Assembly (NCBI GenBank): GCA_945957555.1
Contig: CAMFLX010000015.1
Span: forward strand, 1 to 57,263
Origin: an uncultured Cytophagales bacterium
Lineage (GTDB): Bacteria; Bacteroidota; Bacteroidia; Cytophagales; UBA9547
Direction: 5' to 3'
Length of the DNA: 57,263 nt
Shown: positions 8,950-18,693 of the stretch, in pieces
Position numbering within the stretch: position 1 is the stretch's first letter
Layout of the letters: each line of letters opens with the position of its first letter
Made by a program: the position numbers and the translations under genes
Notes under the pieces: model-generated
What the model was told of the DNA's origin: nothing
Databases searched by the model: none
The model's input: only the letters and a program-made list of their open reading frames with translations

Positions 8950-8995
8950 AAATTTCTCATTGCTTGAAACTGGCGATTCAGGCAATGAGAAATTT
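8950..8995 (-). terminator. terminator after GH10 xylanase gene
   Basis: A perfect 14-bp inverted repeat (AAATTTCTCATTGC at 8950-8963, GCAATGAGAAATTT at 8982-8995) encloses an 18-base loop. It is about 40 bases past the GH10 stop on the minus strand and is followed there by TTGTTTC. It would separate GH10 from the downstream regulator gene. Confidence 0.7.
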
Positions 8996-9035
8996 ATTTT
9001 GACTTGGCTTTTCTCAGTTGGTTGTCTGAGCGGCA

Positions 9036-10394
9036 TTAATGCTTTACAACCTTGTGAAGGGTTTCATAGTTTTCGCACTTCACTTTTACAGTATACAGCC
9101 CTTGTGGAAGCGATCGCCCGAGCATACTTCCTTGAAGTGCTTTCCCTTTCTCCATCAAAGTGCCAACGAGGTCATATATTTCATATTCCATCTCCTGCTC
9201 TGCATCGATATAGATGGCGTCGGAGAAGGGGTTTGGGAATAACTCAAAGGAGAATTGCTGAGTACTTTCGCCATCAAGGGCACTGACCACGCTGGGTTTC
9301 AGACCTTCTTGTATACCATAGTAAGCTGGTTTGGGATTCAGATTCTCGTCAAACGGTAAAGGCTTCTGATCATAAAGCCAATAGAGGTTCCAGTTGTCTC
9401 TCAAGCCCCAAAAGCAAATCCAATCGGCTCCACCCTGAACAATTGCCTGAATCATTTGTTTATATTGCTCTTGTTGACGCAAGGCTTTGTCTTGACTCCA
9501 ACTTTTGGCGGCATCGGCTAGATCTATCTCTGTTATGTACACTTCTAGTCCCAATTTTTTGTATTCCAAAATGGCTTGCTTAAGTTTACTCCAATCATTC
9601 GAGGAGTTGTCCAAGGTAAAGTGCCCCTGTAGACCCACCGCATCCAACGGAGCCCCACTGTTTTTCAAGTGCTTTACCAGTTGGTAAAAAGCATCAGACT
9701 TGCTCACACCCCAGAAGTCTGTTCCGTAATCTCTAAGCTCTATTTTGTTGTTAGTATATTTACGAGCCATTTCAAGAGATTTTCTCACCCATACAGGATG
9801 CTGTTGGTGTACTTTGGCTGCACCGGTCAATCCTGACAAATCGTTTTCCCAGCCCAACTGCTGAAACTTGCAATCGGCCACATTTGCATAGTAGTGGCCG
9901 TCCCAATTGAGTGCTTCATTGGCTACGTTCCAGTACTTTACCTTTGTATTGTTGCTGTTTGATTGAATGGTCGATTTGATGTAATCCTCCAGTATACCTT
10001 CCAAATCGGCATTTGAATATGTAGCAGTTTTGAACCATTCAGGATAATAGGTGTTGGGCCCTGCCAACAAATGGGCAGAAACAGGGATATTGTTGTTATA
10101 GAAATAGTCGACCACTTGATTGAACTTGGTGAAATCATATTGTTTCAAACCTGTCCAAGTTTCCCAACCAGGGTAAGCGGTGGTCTGCCCTAGATTAAAT
10201 TCCCGCTTGAACACCGTTTGAAAAGAACTATTGTTAGTTAACAGCTGAGTAGCCTCTGTAGTGCCCGATTGAACAGTACCTCCTACTTTGATGGCGGGAT
10301 TCACATCCTTTAATCTAGTTCCTGTTGGCAAAGTCTGAGCTTGCAAGCTAATGAATGTACTTAGAAGACCCAATGTGAGTAGTGTTATTCTCAT
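9036..10394 (-). CDS. GH10 endo-1,4-beta-xylanase with T9SS sorting domain
   Basis: The 452-residue protein has a signal peptide (MRITLLTLGLLSTFISLQAQ), a GH10 TIM barrel at about 25-365 and a T9SS C-terminal domain at about 378-452 (LFPNPF). The acid/base glutamate is Glu160 in WNVANEALN and the nucleophile is Glu289 in VYITEIDL; both are textbook GH10 signatures. It cuts internal beta-1,4 bonds of xylan outside the cell. Unlike the other xylan enzymes here it has no binding module. It is transcribed away from the pectinase region, with about 1 kb of mostly non-coding DNA upstream, and none of that DNA carries the CGTTAC-N18-GTAT motif. Confidence 0.95.
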   Translation of the reverse strand: MRITLLTLGLLSTFISLQAQTLPTGTRLKDVNPAIKVGGTVQSGTTEATQLLTNNSSFQTVFKREFNLGQTTAYPGWETWTGLKQYDFTKFNQVVDYFYNNNIPVSAHLLAGPNTYYPEWFKTATYSNADLEGILEDYIKSTIQSNSNNTKVKYWNVANEALNWDGHYYANVADCKFQQLGWENDLSGLTGAAKVHQQHPVWVRKSLEMARKYTNNKIELRDYGTDFWGVSKSDAFYQLVKHLKNSGAPLDAVGLQGHFTLDNSSNDWSKLKQAILEYKKLGLEVYITEIDLADAAKSWSQDKALRQQEQYKQMIQAIVQGGADWICFWGLRDNWNLYWLYDQKPLPFDENLNPKPAYYGIQEGLKPSVVSALDGESTQQFSFELFPNPFSDAIYIDAEQEMEYEIYDLVGTLMEKGKALQGSMLGRSLPQGLYTVKVKCENYETLHKVVKH

Positions 10395-11134
10395 AATGAC
10401 ATGTTTTGATTCATTGAAAAAATTTAATTATATATTTGAATAATCAAACTTTACAAAACTCAATATTAGGCAGAGAATTTAATTGTTAAAAAAGATAAAA
10501 TGATTGTCATAAAATACAAAAACATATATATCAACAAGTTATAACAGCATCGTATTTTAGGAAAATATATAAATGAAAGCTCAGAAGTTTGACTTTCCAA
10601 GTTTTGTAGAAGATCAGACATAACCTTCTAAGAAAGCTGGGACATGCTCTAAAAACCTAGATCGATACGTAGAGCGCTTCACTCAACGTATAGTATGGTC
10701 GGGGGCAAACCCAGATTCCTAGCAATCCATCAACAATATTAACCAATATTCCCTCTGCTCATTCTACGTAAAGGGTGATTTGCAAACAAGGTAGATTGTC
10801 TTGAAACCAATTAAAGAGCTTTATAAAATTACTAAAGATGTTTTGAAATCAACTAAGGAAGATTTGTAATGAATTAGAGATGTCTTCAAATGAAGTATGG
10901 ATTATTCTATAAGACTTCTAAGCCTCCAACCCTTAAGCCATAATGGGAGCCATTACACTTCCGACCAAAAATCGACTGGGTTCTAAACATCAGTGTTCCT
11001 TCGGTGTTTACTAATGGTCGCCAAATTTAAGGAATCTAACCCTTTCATCCGAAAAGCGCATGGCTTAAGTCCTGTTATTCCAAACTTTTTATGAGGCTCG
11101 GCCCTACTGCGAGAAAAATCGAACAGTATGTGTA

Positions 11135-11269
11135 CAGGTACTGAATTGGGAAGGTAAAATATTGAAAAAACACAAAAACGTATCAAGTTTGGAGTTTGAT
11201 AGTAATCTAAAGTCTGGCATCTACTTTCTTAAAATTGATCAAAAAGCGTATAAAGTGATGAAGGGGTGA
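11135..11269 (+). pseudogene. orphan T9SS C-terminal sorting-domain relic
   Basis: One plus-strand frame ending at the TGA 11267-11269 reads as the last ~40 residues of a T9SS cargo protein. It includes VLNWEGKILKKHKNVSSLEF, then SGIYFLKIDQKAYKVMKG. It aligns well with the end of the lyase at 38941 (MDLDGKILEVYKNVTSLEL, PGIYLLKSDNNVYKLVKD). Upstream of about 11135 the similarity stops. There is no start codon and no catalytic domain, so the rest of the gene has been deleted or has decayed. Confidence 0.75.
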
Positions 11270-11369
11270 GATTATAAGCCGATGTTGTTACGAGGATGCA
11301 GTCTAAAAGCTGCATCCTATTTTTGGGACGATTGCCTAATAGAATCTTTTATAAAAACTTTAAATATTC

Positions 11370-11398
11370 CGTTACTTTTTAGTGCTTTAAAGAGTATC
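11370..11398 (+). promoter_or_regulatory. bipartite promoter-like motif, site B
   Basis: CGTTAC at 11370-11375 and GTATC at 11394-11398 have 18 bases between them, exactly as at sites A and C. The site lies 30 bases before the start codon of the DUF6702-type gene at the head of the pectate lyase region. Confidence 0.6.
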
Positions 11399-11428
11399 CA
11401 TTTAATAGGATAAGTATAGACAGAAACA

Positions 11429-11983
11429 ATGGAGTCAAAAAACAGCCTGAATGGAGGGGAAAAACGGCATTATAGATGGCTGTTATTGCTGTTGTGTTTT
11501 TATGCGGTTCAGGCTTCTGGCCACGCACTTGAAAAAATTTCCGTTACCAGTATCAAACACTCCGAAGGTTCTTTGATTGTTAAAATCAAAATCTTTACAG
11601 AAGATTTACAACCCCAACTTTCAGGTTTGCATCCAGAAAAAAAGTTCAACCATTATCTACGTCATCCTTTTGATGTAGATATACAAAAGCCGGTTGAACG
11701 ATTTGTTTTGTCCCAATTTCAACTGTTTGGCAATAATGAAATCCTTGCGCCTCAATTTCAAAGTCTCGATTGGGTGGAGGAGCTCAAGTTTACAGATCAT
11801 GCCATGGTCTTAGTCACACTACGTTACAACTGGTCCAAAAACACGAAAGACTTGAAAATCACCAACTCCATACTTATCAAAAATGTGTATGAACAGAAGA
11901 ATATTGTCAATGTCGCTATCAAGAATTTAAAAGAGTCTTACATATTTAACAAGGGAAATGAAAGCATTATCATCAACTTCTAA
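11429..11983 (+). CDS. DUF6702-type small exported protein, paralog 1
   Basis: The 184-residue protein has an N-terminal membrane/signal segment (WLLLLLCFYAVQASGHA, about 17-33). The rest is a predicted extracytoplasmic domain that begins with the pattern SLIVKIKIFTEDLQ and ends with a segment on a newly formed NSILIKN...QKNIVNV theme. That layout, including the F-T/A-D-D/E-L motif, matches the small Bacteroidota family I know as DUF6702, whose role is not established. A second divergent paralog lies at 36874-37428, also next to lyase genes. It is the first gene behind motif site B and is followed 13 bases later by the broken pectate lyase. No enzymatic residues are apparent. A role in secretion or assembly of the neighbouring enzymes is only a guess. 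Confidence 0.7.
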   Translation: MESKNSLNGGEKRHYRWLLLLLCFYAVQASGHALEKISVTSIKHSEGSLIVKIKIFTEDLQPQLSGLHPEKKFNHYLRHPFDVDIQKPVERFVLSQFQLFGNNEILAPQFQSLDWVEELKFTDHAMVLVTLRYNWSKNTKDLKITNSILIKNVYEQKNIVNVAIKNLKESYIFNKGNESIIINF

Positions 11984-11996
11984 TGTACAAATCAAA

Positions 11997-13063
11997 ATGA
12001 CGGCAATCAGAACAAAAGTACTTTTAGTCTCATTCCTTATCGCAATGTTTCAAATAGGTTTTGCCCAACGTTGGATGGAAAATCTACAGCTGTAACCGTA
12101 AGAAATAATGTTTTTACAAATACTTCTGGTAATATTTTAGGAAAAGGAACTTCATTTACACCTCCTTATACTTTACCAATTGTAGAAGCTTCAAAAGTAA
12201 AAGCATTAGTTACGGCATCTGCAGGAGCTACCTTGCCTGCTACTGGTTGTAGTTCAAGTTCAAGCAATGTTGCCCCAACTGTTAGTATTTCTTCACCTAC
12301 CAACAATGCTACATTTACAGCACCTGCTTCTATTACTATCAGTGCCACAGCAACCGATTCTGACGGAAGTATAGCAAAAGTTGAATTTTATAATGGTACT
12401 ACATTATTAGGCTCAGACAATGCCAGTCCATATTCATATACTTGGAGTAATGTAGCTGCTGGTAGTTATTCTATTACAGCAGTTGCAACTGATAATTTGG
12501 GAGCAACAACTACGTCTAGTGCTGTTACTGTAGTGATAAATGCCGCTCCTCAAAAAGCAACCTTAACCAAACAAGGAGCAGGTTCGTCTAATCAAACTAT
12601 TATATTGGGTTCTGCTATCACTAATTTTTCGTATGCTTGGGCAAATGCAAATACAGTTACTGTAACAGGTATGCCTGCAGGTATTGTAGTAAATATTAAC
12701 AATTCCACTAAAACGGTATCAATAAGTGGAACGCCTACAGAAATTGGTGTATTTAGTTATGCTGTAACAACGGTTGGAGGTAGCCCAGATTCAACACGCA
12801 GAGGAACAATAATTGTTAATTCAATAGTTACAGGTTTTGAATTGGATGAAAGTAGTCAAAAGCCAATAATTTCATACCATTCAAATTTAGGTTTGTTTAA
12901 ATTAAATAATTCTGATGTGGTAGATATTCAAATATTTAATATGAATGGTGTTTTGGTAGATGAATTTTTAAAAGTATCAGATGTGAGTTTTGGACACAAT
13001 TATATGTCGGGTATTTATATTGTAAAAGTTAAAGGTGAATCATATAGGATTGTTAAAAATTAA
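11997..13063 (+). pseudogene. pectate lyase pseudogene: signal peptide joined out of frame to the C-terminal third
   Basis: The ATG at 11997 opens a good signal peptide (MTAIRTKVLLVSFLIAMFQI, then GFAQ), but its frame ends at the TAA 12093-12095. In another frame, from about 12065 on, the sequence continues as the last strands of a PL1 pectate lyase (TAVTVRNNVFTNTSGNI, then ASKVKALVTASAGATL). An Ig-like domain follows (about 12270-12540), then an Ig-like/putative-Ig segment and a T9SS-type C-terminus to 13063. The whole catalytic barrel is missing and the frames do not match, so a large internal deletion is the simplest reading. A 330-codon open frame survives from a TTG at 12071 but lacks any export signal. 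Confidence 0.85.
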
Positions 13064-13217
13064 ACAATTAAACTAATTTAATTTTTAAAGCTATCTCAAT
13101 TTGGTAAAGTTTTTTACATTTATTCATAAGAGTCAAGCTTTGAAATAAAAATTATAAAATATGTTACTTGTGGATTTTTAATGTGTTAAATACTATAGAA
13201 ATAAAATACTATAGTAG

Positions 13218-16200
13218 ATGTCTCCAATAATTTTTCATTTAAGTAAAAAAACAGCATTAATTCTTTATTTCATGAGCCTTTATGCTTATTCACAAAATCC
13301 AATTGTCAAAGTAGATTTGAACATGAGCGGAAGAACGGAAGCCGAAACCAATGACCCCAACTATGTGGCTTGGATTCCCGATAATGCTATAACTACTTCA
13401 AAAACTGTGAATGGGGTCACTTTCAAATTTTCAAAAGCAGGTAGCAACGGAACAGCCTTGAGACCCAATTGGTATAAAGCGGGTGTTTCTGCTCCAAACT
13501 ATGCTCGTTTGATTTGTGATGGTATGTATGTGGATGGTGGTAATTCGGGAGCTCAGATTGATTTGACAATTTCAGGATTATCTGCTGGTACACACTCGTT
13601 TATGGCGTTTCACAATGCATTAGATGATCCAGCTACTTACGATTTTGCTCCCATAGATGTATATGTAAACAATTCGAAGGTGGTTTCAAATGTGGTTATG
13701 TCTGAAAGGGCTATCACTACCGATGCAGTTCAGTCATCTTATGTAACTTTTACTGTAAGTGCAGGACAAAGTGTAACCATTTCATATAGAGCCCAAACTT
13801 CGGGTTCGCAAAGCATGAAAAATGTGTATATCAATGGTTTTGAGTTAAATACCCCCAATGTAAAAAGCCAAGCAAAGAATCCATCCCCAGCTGATGGAGA
13901 TTTGCATTTCAATGCCGACAATGGTTCAGCTAATTTGACTTGGGTTGCTGGTGCTAGTGCCACCGCTCACAGAGTTTATTTTGGTAAAGACGAAGCAAGC
14001 GTAACCAACGCAACAACATCATCTGCAACTTACAAAGGACAACAAACTGCTACAAGCTACGCAGTTTCAGGGTTGTATGCATTAGATACCTATTATTGGA
14101 GAATAGACGAGGTTACCGCAGCTGGTGTTGTAACTAAAGGCAACACTTGGATGTTCAGAAAAAGACAATTGGCTTTCCCGGGTGCTGAAGGATATGGTCG
14201 TTTTGCCATTGGTGGACGTGGTGGAAAAGTGATTCATGTTACCAATTTGAATGACACAGGTGCAGGCTCATTACGCGATGCTGTAGAAAACTACGATGGT
14301 CCAAGAACAATTGTATTCGACGTTTCGGGTGTGATTGCCTTAGAGTCAAGAATTATTTGCAGTGACCAATTTATTACCATAGCTGGACAAACCGCTCCGG
14401 GCAAAGGGATTTGTATTCGTAAAGCTCCATTTGGTTGCACAGGAAATGACTTGATCGGACGTCACTTAAAAGTACGTTTAGGTGGAGGTGCTACCTACGA
14501 TGGTATGGGCTTAACTGGAGCAAATCACAGTATATTAGACCACTGTTCAATCAGTTGGACAATTGATGAGTCGTTCAGTTCAAGAGGTGGAAAAAATATC
14601 ACGCTACAAAGAACGCTTATTTCGGAAGCTTTGAATGCGGCTGGTCACCAAAATTATCCAGCAGGAACAGAACATGGCTATGCGGGTACAATTGGTGGCG
14701 ATGTAGGAAGTTTCCATCATAACTTACTTGCACACAATTATGGACGTAACTGGAGTATGGGTGGTGGCTTAGACGGAAATGGATATCTGGCTGGTAGATT
14801 AGACATTACCAACAATGTGGTGTACAACTGGGGTGGCCGTACTACCGATGGTGGTGCTATGGAAGTGAATTTTGTAGGCAACTATTACAAACCAGGTGCT
14901 GGAAGTAAAAAATTCGTTGCCTTAACTATCGACCACGAAGGTATAGGATTAGGTTCGCAAAGAGCATATTTCTCAGGCAATGTGATGCCAGGTTATTTTG
15001 ATGAATCTAATCAATCGGCTGGTCGCACTGAGACATATACCAACGGAGACTATAAAAAATATGAAGGTTTTGTGTCATCTCCTTTCTTCCCTTCTTATGT
15101 GACGGTGCAAAGTGCAACTGATGCTTACAAAAGCGTGTTGTCTGATGTAGGTCAAACACAACCAGTTTTTGACGATCACGACATTAGAATTGTAGATGAA
15201 ACACTGAACGGTACTTACAAATACAAAGGAAGTGTTACCGGAAAACCAGGTTTCCCTGATAACGAAAGCGATGTAGGTGGATATGAAAATTACCCAGCCT
15301 TGACAAGAGCTAGTAATTGGGATTCAGACAAAGACGGTTTGCCAGACTTTTGGGAAACAGCCACTGGTTCAAGTAATAGCACTGCTTCTGGCAACTTTGC
15401 AGATGCAAATGCCGATCCTGATAAAAACGGCTATACAGAATTGGAAGAATATCTAAACTGGATGGCAGAACCTCATTACTTTGTAACTACTGGTTCGCAA
15501 ACAATAGATTTAAAAGCAATGTTTGTTGGATACTCAAAAACTACTCCTACTTACTCGTTTTCTTCAGTTGTAAATGGAACTGTGGCAATTTCAGGTAGCA
15601 CAGCTACTTTCACAGCTAGTAAGTGCGGATTTGCATCTTTCAACTTAACTGTAAAAGATGCAGCTGGAGCCACCATGACTAAAACGATTGGTGTTTTCGT
15701 ATCAGGCACATGTAGTTCTGTGGCAAACGTAAAACCTACTGTAAGCATCACAGCACCTGCAAACAATGCAACAGTAGCTGCACAATCAAATGTTACACTT
15801 ACTGCTACTGCAACCGACAGCGATGGAACTATCACTAAAGTAGAATTTTATAATGGTACTACGTTGATTGGAACAAGCACAACAAGTCCATACTCATTTA
15901 CTTGGACCAATGTTGTTGCTGGCACATACACAATCACGGCAGTGGCTACCGACAATAGTGGAGCTACTACCACATCTTCTGCAATAACACTTGTAGCTGT
16001 TGTGGCAGATTGTAATGGAACTCTTAATGGAACCGCAACCCTTGATAATTGTGGCAGATGTGTAGGAGGAACAACTACAAAAACTGCTTGTTCTTCTGCT
16101 TCAGAGCTAGAAACAGATGCTTGTAGTTATGACGGTGTAGTTGAAAGTAGTAATGCTGGTTTCAAAGGTACTGGTTACATCAACGTTCCAAATGCTATTG

Positions 16201-16727
16201 GTTCTCAAATTAGCTTCAATGTAAATGCTACAACTGCTGGAACTTATACTCTAAGTTTCAGATATGCAAGTGGAGGTACGGCAGATAGAAATGCCAAAGT
16301 AATAGTAAATGGCACTTCACAAAACGCTGCATTTGCATTCCCTGCAACAGGAGCTTTTACAACCTATAATACAATAGAAATATCATTAAACCTAAATGCA
16401 GGTTCAAATACCGTTCAGCTAGTGGCCAACACAGCCGATGGTTTAGTAAATATTGACCAAGTTGGTTATGTTAGTTCGGGTGTGAGCAAAGGAAGCTGTG
16501 TGGTAACCTCACTAGAAAATAATTCTGAGATTTCAAACTTTACTATTTATCCCAATCCAACACATGGGAAGGTTTCTTGGGAAAATGAAGCTTCATGGAT
16601 GTTACAAGATGCCAATGGACAAGAATTGCTAAAAGGTAATGGTAAAGAAATTGATTTAATCAATTGTCCTAAAGGAGTATATCTGCTAATTATTAAAAAC
16701 AAAACAATTAAACTCATAAAAGAATAG
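13218..16727 (+). CDS. large modular PL1-type pectate lyase (paralog 1 of the long form)
   Basis: The 1169-residue protein has a signal peptide ending near residue 26. Domains in order: an N-terminal beta-sandwich of malectin-like character (about 27-215, opening VKVDLNMSGRTEAE), a fibronectin-III-like domain (about 217-315) and a right-handed beta-helix pectate lyase domain (about 318-700, opening AFPGAEGYGRFAIGGRGGK). Next come a calcium-binding thrombospondin-3-like segment (DSDKDGLPDFWE and DPDKNGYTELEEYL), a small beta domain, an Ig-like domain (about 845-930) and a Cys-rich module (DCNG...CGRCVGG, about 933-962). A CBM35-type module (about 965-1090) and a T9SS sorting domain complete it. 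It should cleave homogalacturonan by beta-elimination at the cell surface or outside. The paralog at 18694 has the same architecture. The next gene starts 2 bases after its stop. Confidence 0.85.
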   Translation: MSPIIFHLSKKTALILYFMSLYAYSQNPIVKVDLNMSGRTEAETNDPNYVAWIPDNAITTSKTVNGVTFKFSKAGSNGTALRPNWYKAGVSAPNYARLICDGMYVDGGNSGAQIDLTISGLSAGTHSFMAFHNALDDPATYDFAPIDVYVNNSKVVSNVVMSERAITTDAVQSSYVTFTVSAGQSVTISYRAQTSGSQSMKNVYINGFELNTPNVKSQAKNPSPADGDLHFNADNGSANLTWVAGASATAHRVYFGKDEASVTNATTSSATYKGQQTATSYAVSGLYALDTYYWRIDEVTAAGVVTKGNTWMFRKRQLAFPGAEGYGRFAIGGRGGKVIHVTNLNDTGAGSLRDAVENYDGPRTIVFDVSGVIALESRIICSDQFITIAGQTAPGKGICIRKAPFGCTGNDLIGRHLKVRLGGGATYDGMGLTGANHSILDHCSISWTIDESFSSRGGKNITLQRTLISEALNAAGHQNYPAGTEHGYAGTIGGDVGSFHHNLLAHNYGRNWSMGGGLDGNGYLAGRLDITNNVVYNWGGRTTDGGAMEVNFVGNYYKPGAGSKKFVALTIDHEGIGLGSQRAYFSGNVMPGYFDESNQSAGRTETYTNGDYKKYEGFVSSPFFPSYVTVQSATDAYKSVLSDVGQTQPVFDDHDIRIVDETLNGTYKYKGSVTGKPGFPDNESDVGGYENYPALTRASNWDSDKDGLPDFWETATGSSNSTASGNFADANADPDKNGYTELEEYLNWMAEPHYFVTTGSQTIDLKAMFVGYSKTTPTYSFSSVVNGTVAISGSTATFTASKCGFASFNLTVKDAAGATMTKTIGVFVSGTCSSVANVKPTVSITAPANNATVAAQSNVTLTATATDSDGTITKVEFYNGTTLIGTSTTSPYSFTWTNVVAGTYTITAVATDNSGATTTSSAITLVAVVADCNGTLNGTATLDNCGRCVGGTTTKTACSSASELETDACSYDGVVESSNAGFKGTGYINVPNAIGSQISFNVNATTAGTYTLSFRYASGGTADRNAKVIVNGTSQNAAFAFPATGAFTTYNTIEISLNLNAGSNTVQLVANTADGLVNIDQVGYVSSGVSKGSCVVTSLENNSEISNFTIYPNPTHGKVSWENEASWMLQDANGQELLKGNGKEIDLINCPKGVYLLIIKNKTIKLIKE

Positions 16728-16729
16728 TT

Positions 16730-18619
16730 ATGAAAAACTTAGTGTTTGTAATTGCAATGTTCATGGCAACACTGCTGCCTGCTCAACCAAATTTTGATTT
16801 GGTTGGTTTTGCCACGCAAAACGGTGGTACCACTGGCGGACAAGGTGGTACTGTGGTGACTGCCAAAACTTTTGCAGAGTTGAAATCTTATGCAGAAAGT
16901 AACACAAAATACATCATCAATGTGGAAGGTACCATCAAAAACGGTACTACTGGTGGTAAAATTCAGGTGAAATCAAACAAGTCCATTATTGGAGTTGGAA
17001 GCACGGCTTTTTTAAGTTGCGTGGGTATTGAAATCGAAAACCAAAACAACATCATTATACAAAATATCAAGATTTCCTTGGTTGGGTTAAGTGATCCGGG
17101 CACTGTAAATGGTGGTGACTGTATCGTGATTATGGGAACGAGCAAAAACGTTTGGGTAGATCATTGTGAATTATTTTCTGAAGATCCAGACAAACAACCC
17201 ATTGTTGGGAAGTATGACGGTTTGTTAGACATTCGTGACCAAACAGGTTTTATCACAGTTTCATGGAATTATTTTCACGACCATTGGAAAGGTGGTCTTG
17301 TGGGTGCTGGCGACGATGATTTATATGCCGACCGTAAAGTTACATACCATCATAACTACTATAACAAAGTGAAATTGCGTGTGCCAATGTACAGAGGTGC
17401 AACCGGACACTTTTTCAACAACTATGTGAAAGACGCAAACTCTCCAACTGAAATTAGAGCGGGTACTTGTGTGAGGGTTGAAAAAAACTATTACGAAAAT
17501 TTTGAAAACGCAATTTACACTCCCAACGATTCAAAAGGTAGTACAGAGCGTATCGACAACTATTTAAGCAAGACACAACCAAGGGCATTCCCAGCTAATT
17601 GTACAGCCAACATCACTTACAATTACTCTAACGTGCTCACCACCAAAACTACCGATGTAAAAACGATTGTACCACAGTATTCGGGCGTAGGAAAGATTGG
17701 TGCTTGTACTGCAAAAACTTGGTATAAAGATTCGGACGGAGATGGATTTGGTGATCCTAATTCTACACAATCGTCTTGCTTGCAACCAACTGGCTATGTA
17801 GAAGATAAAACTGATTTGTGTCCAAATGATGTAAACAAGGTAGCGGCTGGTCAATGCGGTTGCGGAGTGGCAGAAACTGTTTGTTTGGATTGCAATGGTG
17901 TGAAAAACGGTACTGCAACCCTTGATAATTGCGGCAGGTGTATTGGGGGAAATACAGGAAAAACTGCTTGTTCATCAGTAGGTGAAGCTGAATCAGATGC
18001 TTGTGCTTTTGATGGAATCACAGAAACTAAAAACTCAGGATTCAAAGGAACTTCTTACGTAAACGTTGACAATGCATTGGGAACTTCTATTACTTTTCAT
18101 GTAAACGCTAATGTAGCTGGTAGTGCGACATTAAGCTTCCGCTATGCTAATGGTAGCACAACCGACCGTCCAGCTCAAGTAAGTTTAAATGGAAACAATT
18201 TGCCAAGTAATCTTAGTTTCTTATCTACTGGTTCATTTACTGACTGGAAGGCTGTTGATATTACATTTAATTTGCTTGCAGGGCAAAACATCATCAAACT
18301 CGTTTCTGCCACAGCTGATGGGCTACCTAATATTGACCAAATTGGTTACGTGAGTACTAGTGTAAGCAAAGGCGGATGTGTAGTGACGAGTATCGAAGAC
18401 ATAAGCACTGATCAACATTTGTCTATTTTCCCAAATCCTAGTAAAACACATTTTACCATTGTTTCTGAAAATAATATTGACTTGCAAATTGTTGATTTAG
18501 ATGGCAAAATTCAAGAAGAGCACAAAGGTGTTTCCAATGTTTTGGTTGGATCGTCACTTAAAGCAGGTATTTATTTCTTGAAAATAAAGAATAAGGTTTA
18601 CAAACTAGTCAAAGAATAG
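16730..18619 (+). CDS. PL1 pectate lyase with TSP3, Cys-rich, CBM35 and T9SS domains (copy 1)
   Basis: The 629-residue protein has a signal peptide (to about residue 18) and a PL1 parallel beta-helix domain at about 22-320. It contains the classic Amb_all/PelC signatures, with Asp144 in VWVDHCELF and Arg217/Arg222 in RVPMYRGATGHFFNN; the arginine pair is where the catalytic base of PL1 enzymes lies. Then follow a thrombospondin-3-like Ca-binding piece (KDSDGDGFGDP, about 325-385), one Cys-rich module (about 387-416), a CBM35-type module (about 420-545) and the sorting domain (IFPNPS). It should cut polygalacturonate in a calcium-dependent way outside the cell. It is twin to the gene at 24559, with a 636-bp tract that is identical in both. 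Confidence 0.93.
   Translation: MKNLVFVIAMFMATLLPAQPNFDLVGFATQNGGTTGGQGGTVVTAKTFAELKSYAESNTKYIINVEGTIKNGTTGGKIQVKSNKSIIGVGSTAFLSCVGIEIENQNNIIIQNIKISLVGLSDPGTVNGGDCIVIMGTSKNVWVDHCELFSEDPDKQPIVGKYDGLLDIRDQTGFITVSWNYFHDHWKGGLVGAGDDDLYADRKVTYHHNYYNKVKLRVPMYRGATGHFFNNYVKDANSPTEIRAGTCVRVEKNYYENFENAIYTPNDSKGSTERIDNYLSKTQPRAFPANCTANITYNYSNVLTTKTTDVKTIVPQYSGVGKIGACTAKTWYKDSDGDGFGDPNSTQSSCLQPTGYVEDKTDLCPNDVNKVAAGQCGCGVAETVCLDCNGVKNGTATLDNCGRCIGGNTGKTACSSVGEAESDACAFDGITETKNSGFKGTSYVNVDNALGTSITFHVNANVAGSATLSFRYANGSTTDRPAQVSLNGNNLPSNLSFLSTGSFTDWKAVDITFNLLAGQNIIKLVSATADGLPNIDQIGYVSTSVSKGGCVVTSIEDISTDQHLSIFPNPSKTHFTIVSENNIDLQIVDLDGKIQEEHKGVSNVLVGSSLKAGIYFLKIKNKVYKLVKE
16862..17497 (+). repeat. 636-bp identical tract, copy 1
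   Basis: Compared base by base with 24694-25329, this tract shows no difference I could find, while the DNA on both sides diverges at many third positions. It covers most of the PL1 catalytic helix, including Asp144, Arg217 and Arg222. Confidence 0.9.
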
Positions 18620-18636
18620 CATTTGTAATTTATGTA

Positions 18637-18667
18637 AAGAAGGGTAGGTGTGCTTGCTCTTCTTTTT
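18637..18667 (+). terminator. terminator between pectate lyase genes
   Basis: A 12-bp stem (AAGAAGGGTAGG at 18637-18648 with CTTGCTCTTCTT at 18653-18664, including wobble pairs) has a TGTG loop and is followed by TTTAATAATT. It would end or attenuate the transcript that includes 13218 and 16730, separating it from the gene at 18694. Confidence 0.6.
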
Positions 18668-18693
18668 AATAATTATGAATAAAAATTTATAAT

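Larger units (their letters stand above)
10395..11428. other. long intergenic stretch with decayed coding sequence
   Basis: About 1.03 kb lie between GH10 and the first DUF6702-type gene. The left 200 bases are very AT-rich and probably hold the GH10 promoter. From about 10600 to 11130 no reading frame gives a recognisable product. The part near 11135-11269 is a relic of a T9SS sorting domain, and 11370-11398 holds one copy of the bipartite motif. It reads as a graveyard of a lost exported gene. Confidence 0.65.

Noticed and set aside
10983..11186. 67-codon minus-strand frame in the gap before the DUF6702 gene
   Set aside because: It overlaps the plus-strand sorting-domain relic, which has real similarity to the neighbours; the minus frame has none.
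13162..13190. TGTTAC with AT-rich sequence 24 bases on, before the gene at 13218, as a sixth motif copy
   Set aside because: The second half-site reads TTAAA instead of GTATC or GTATT, so only the first half is similar; not counted.
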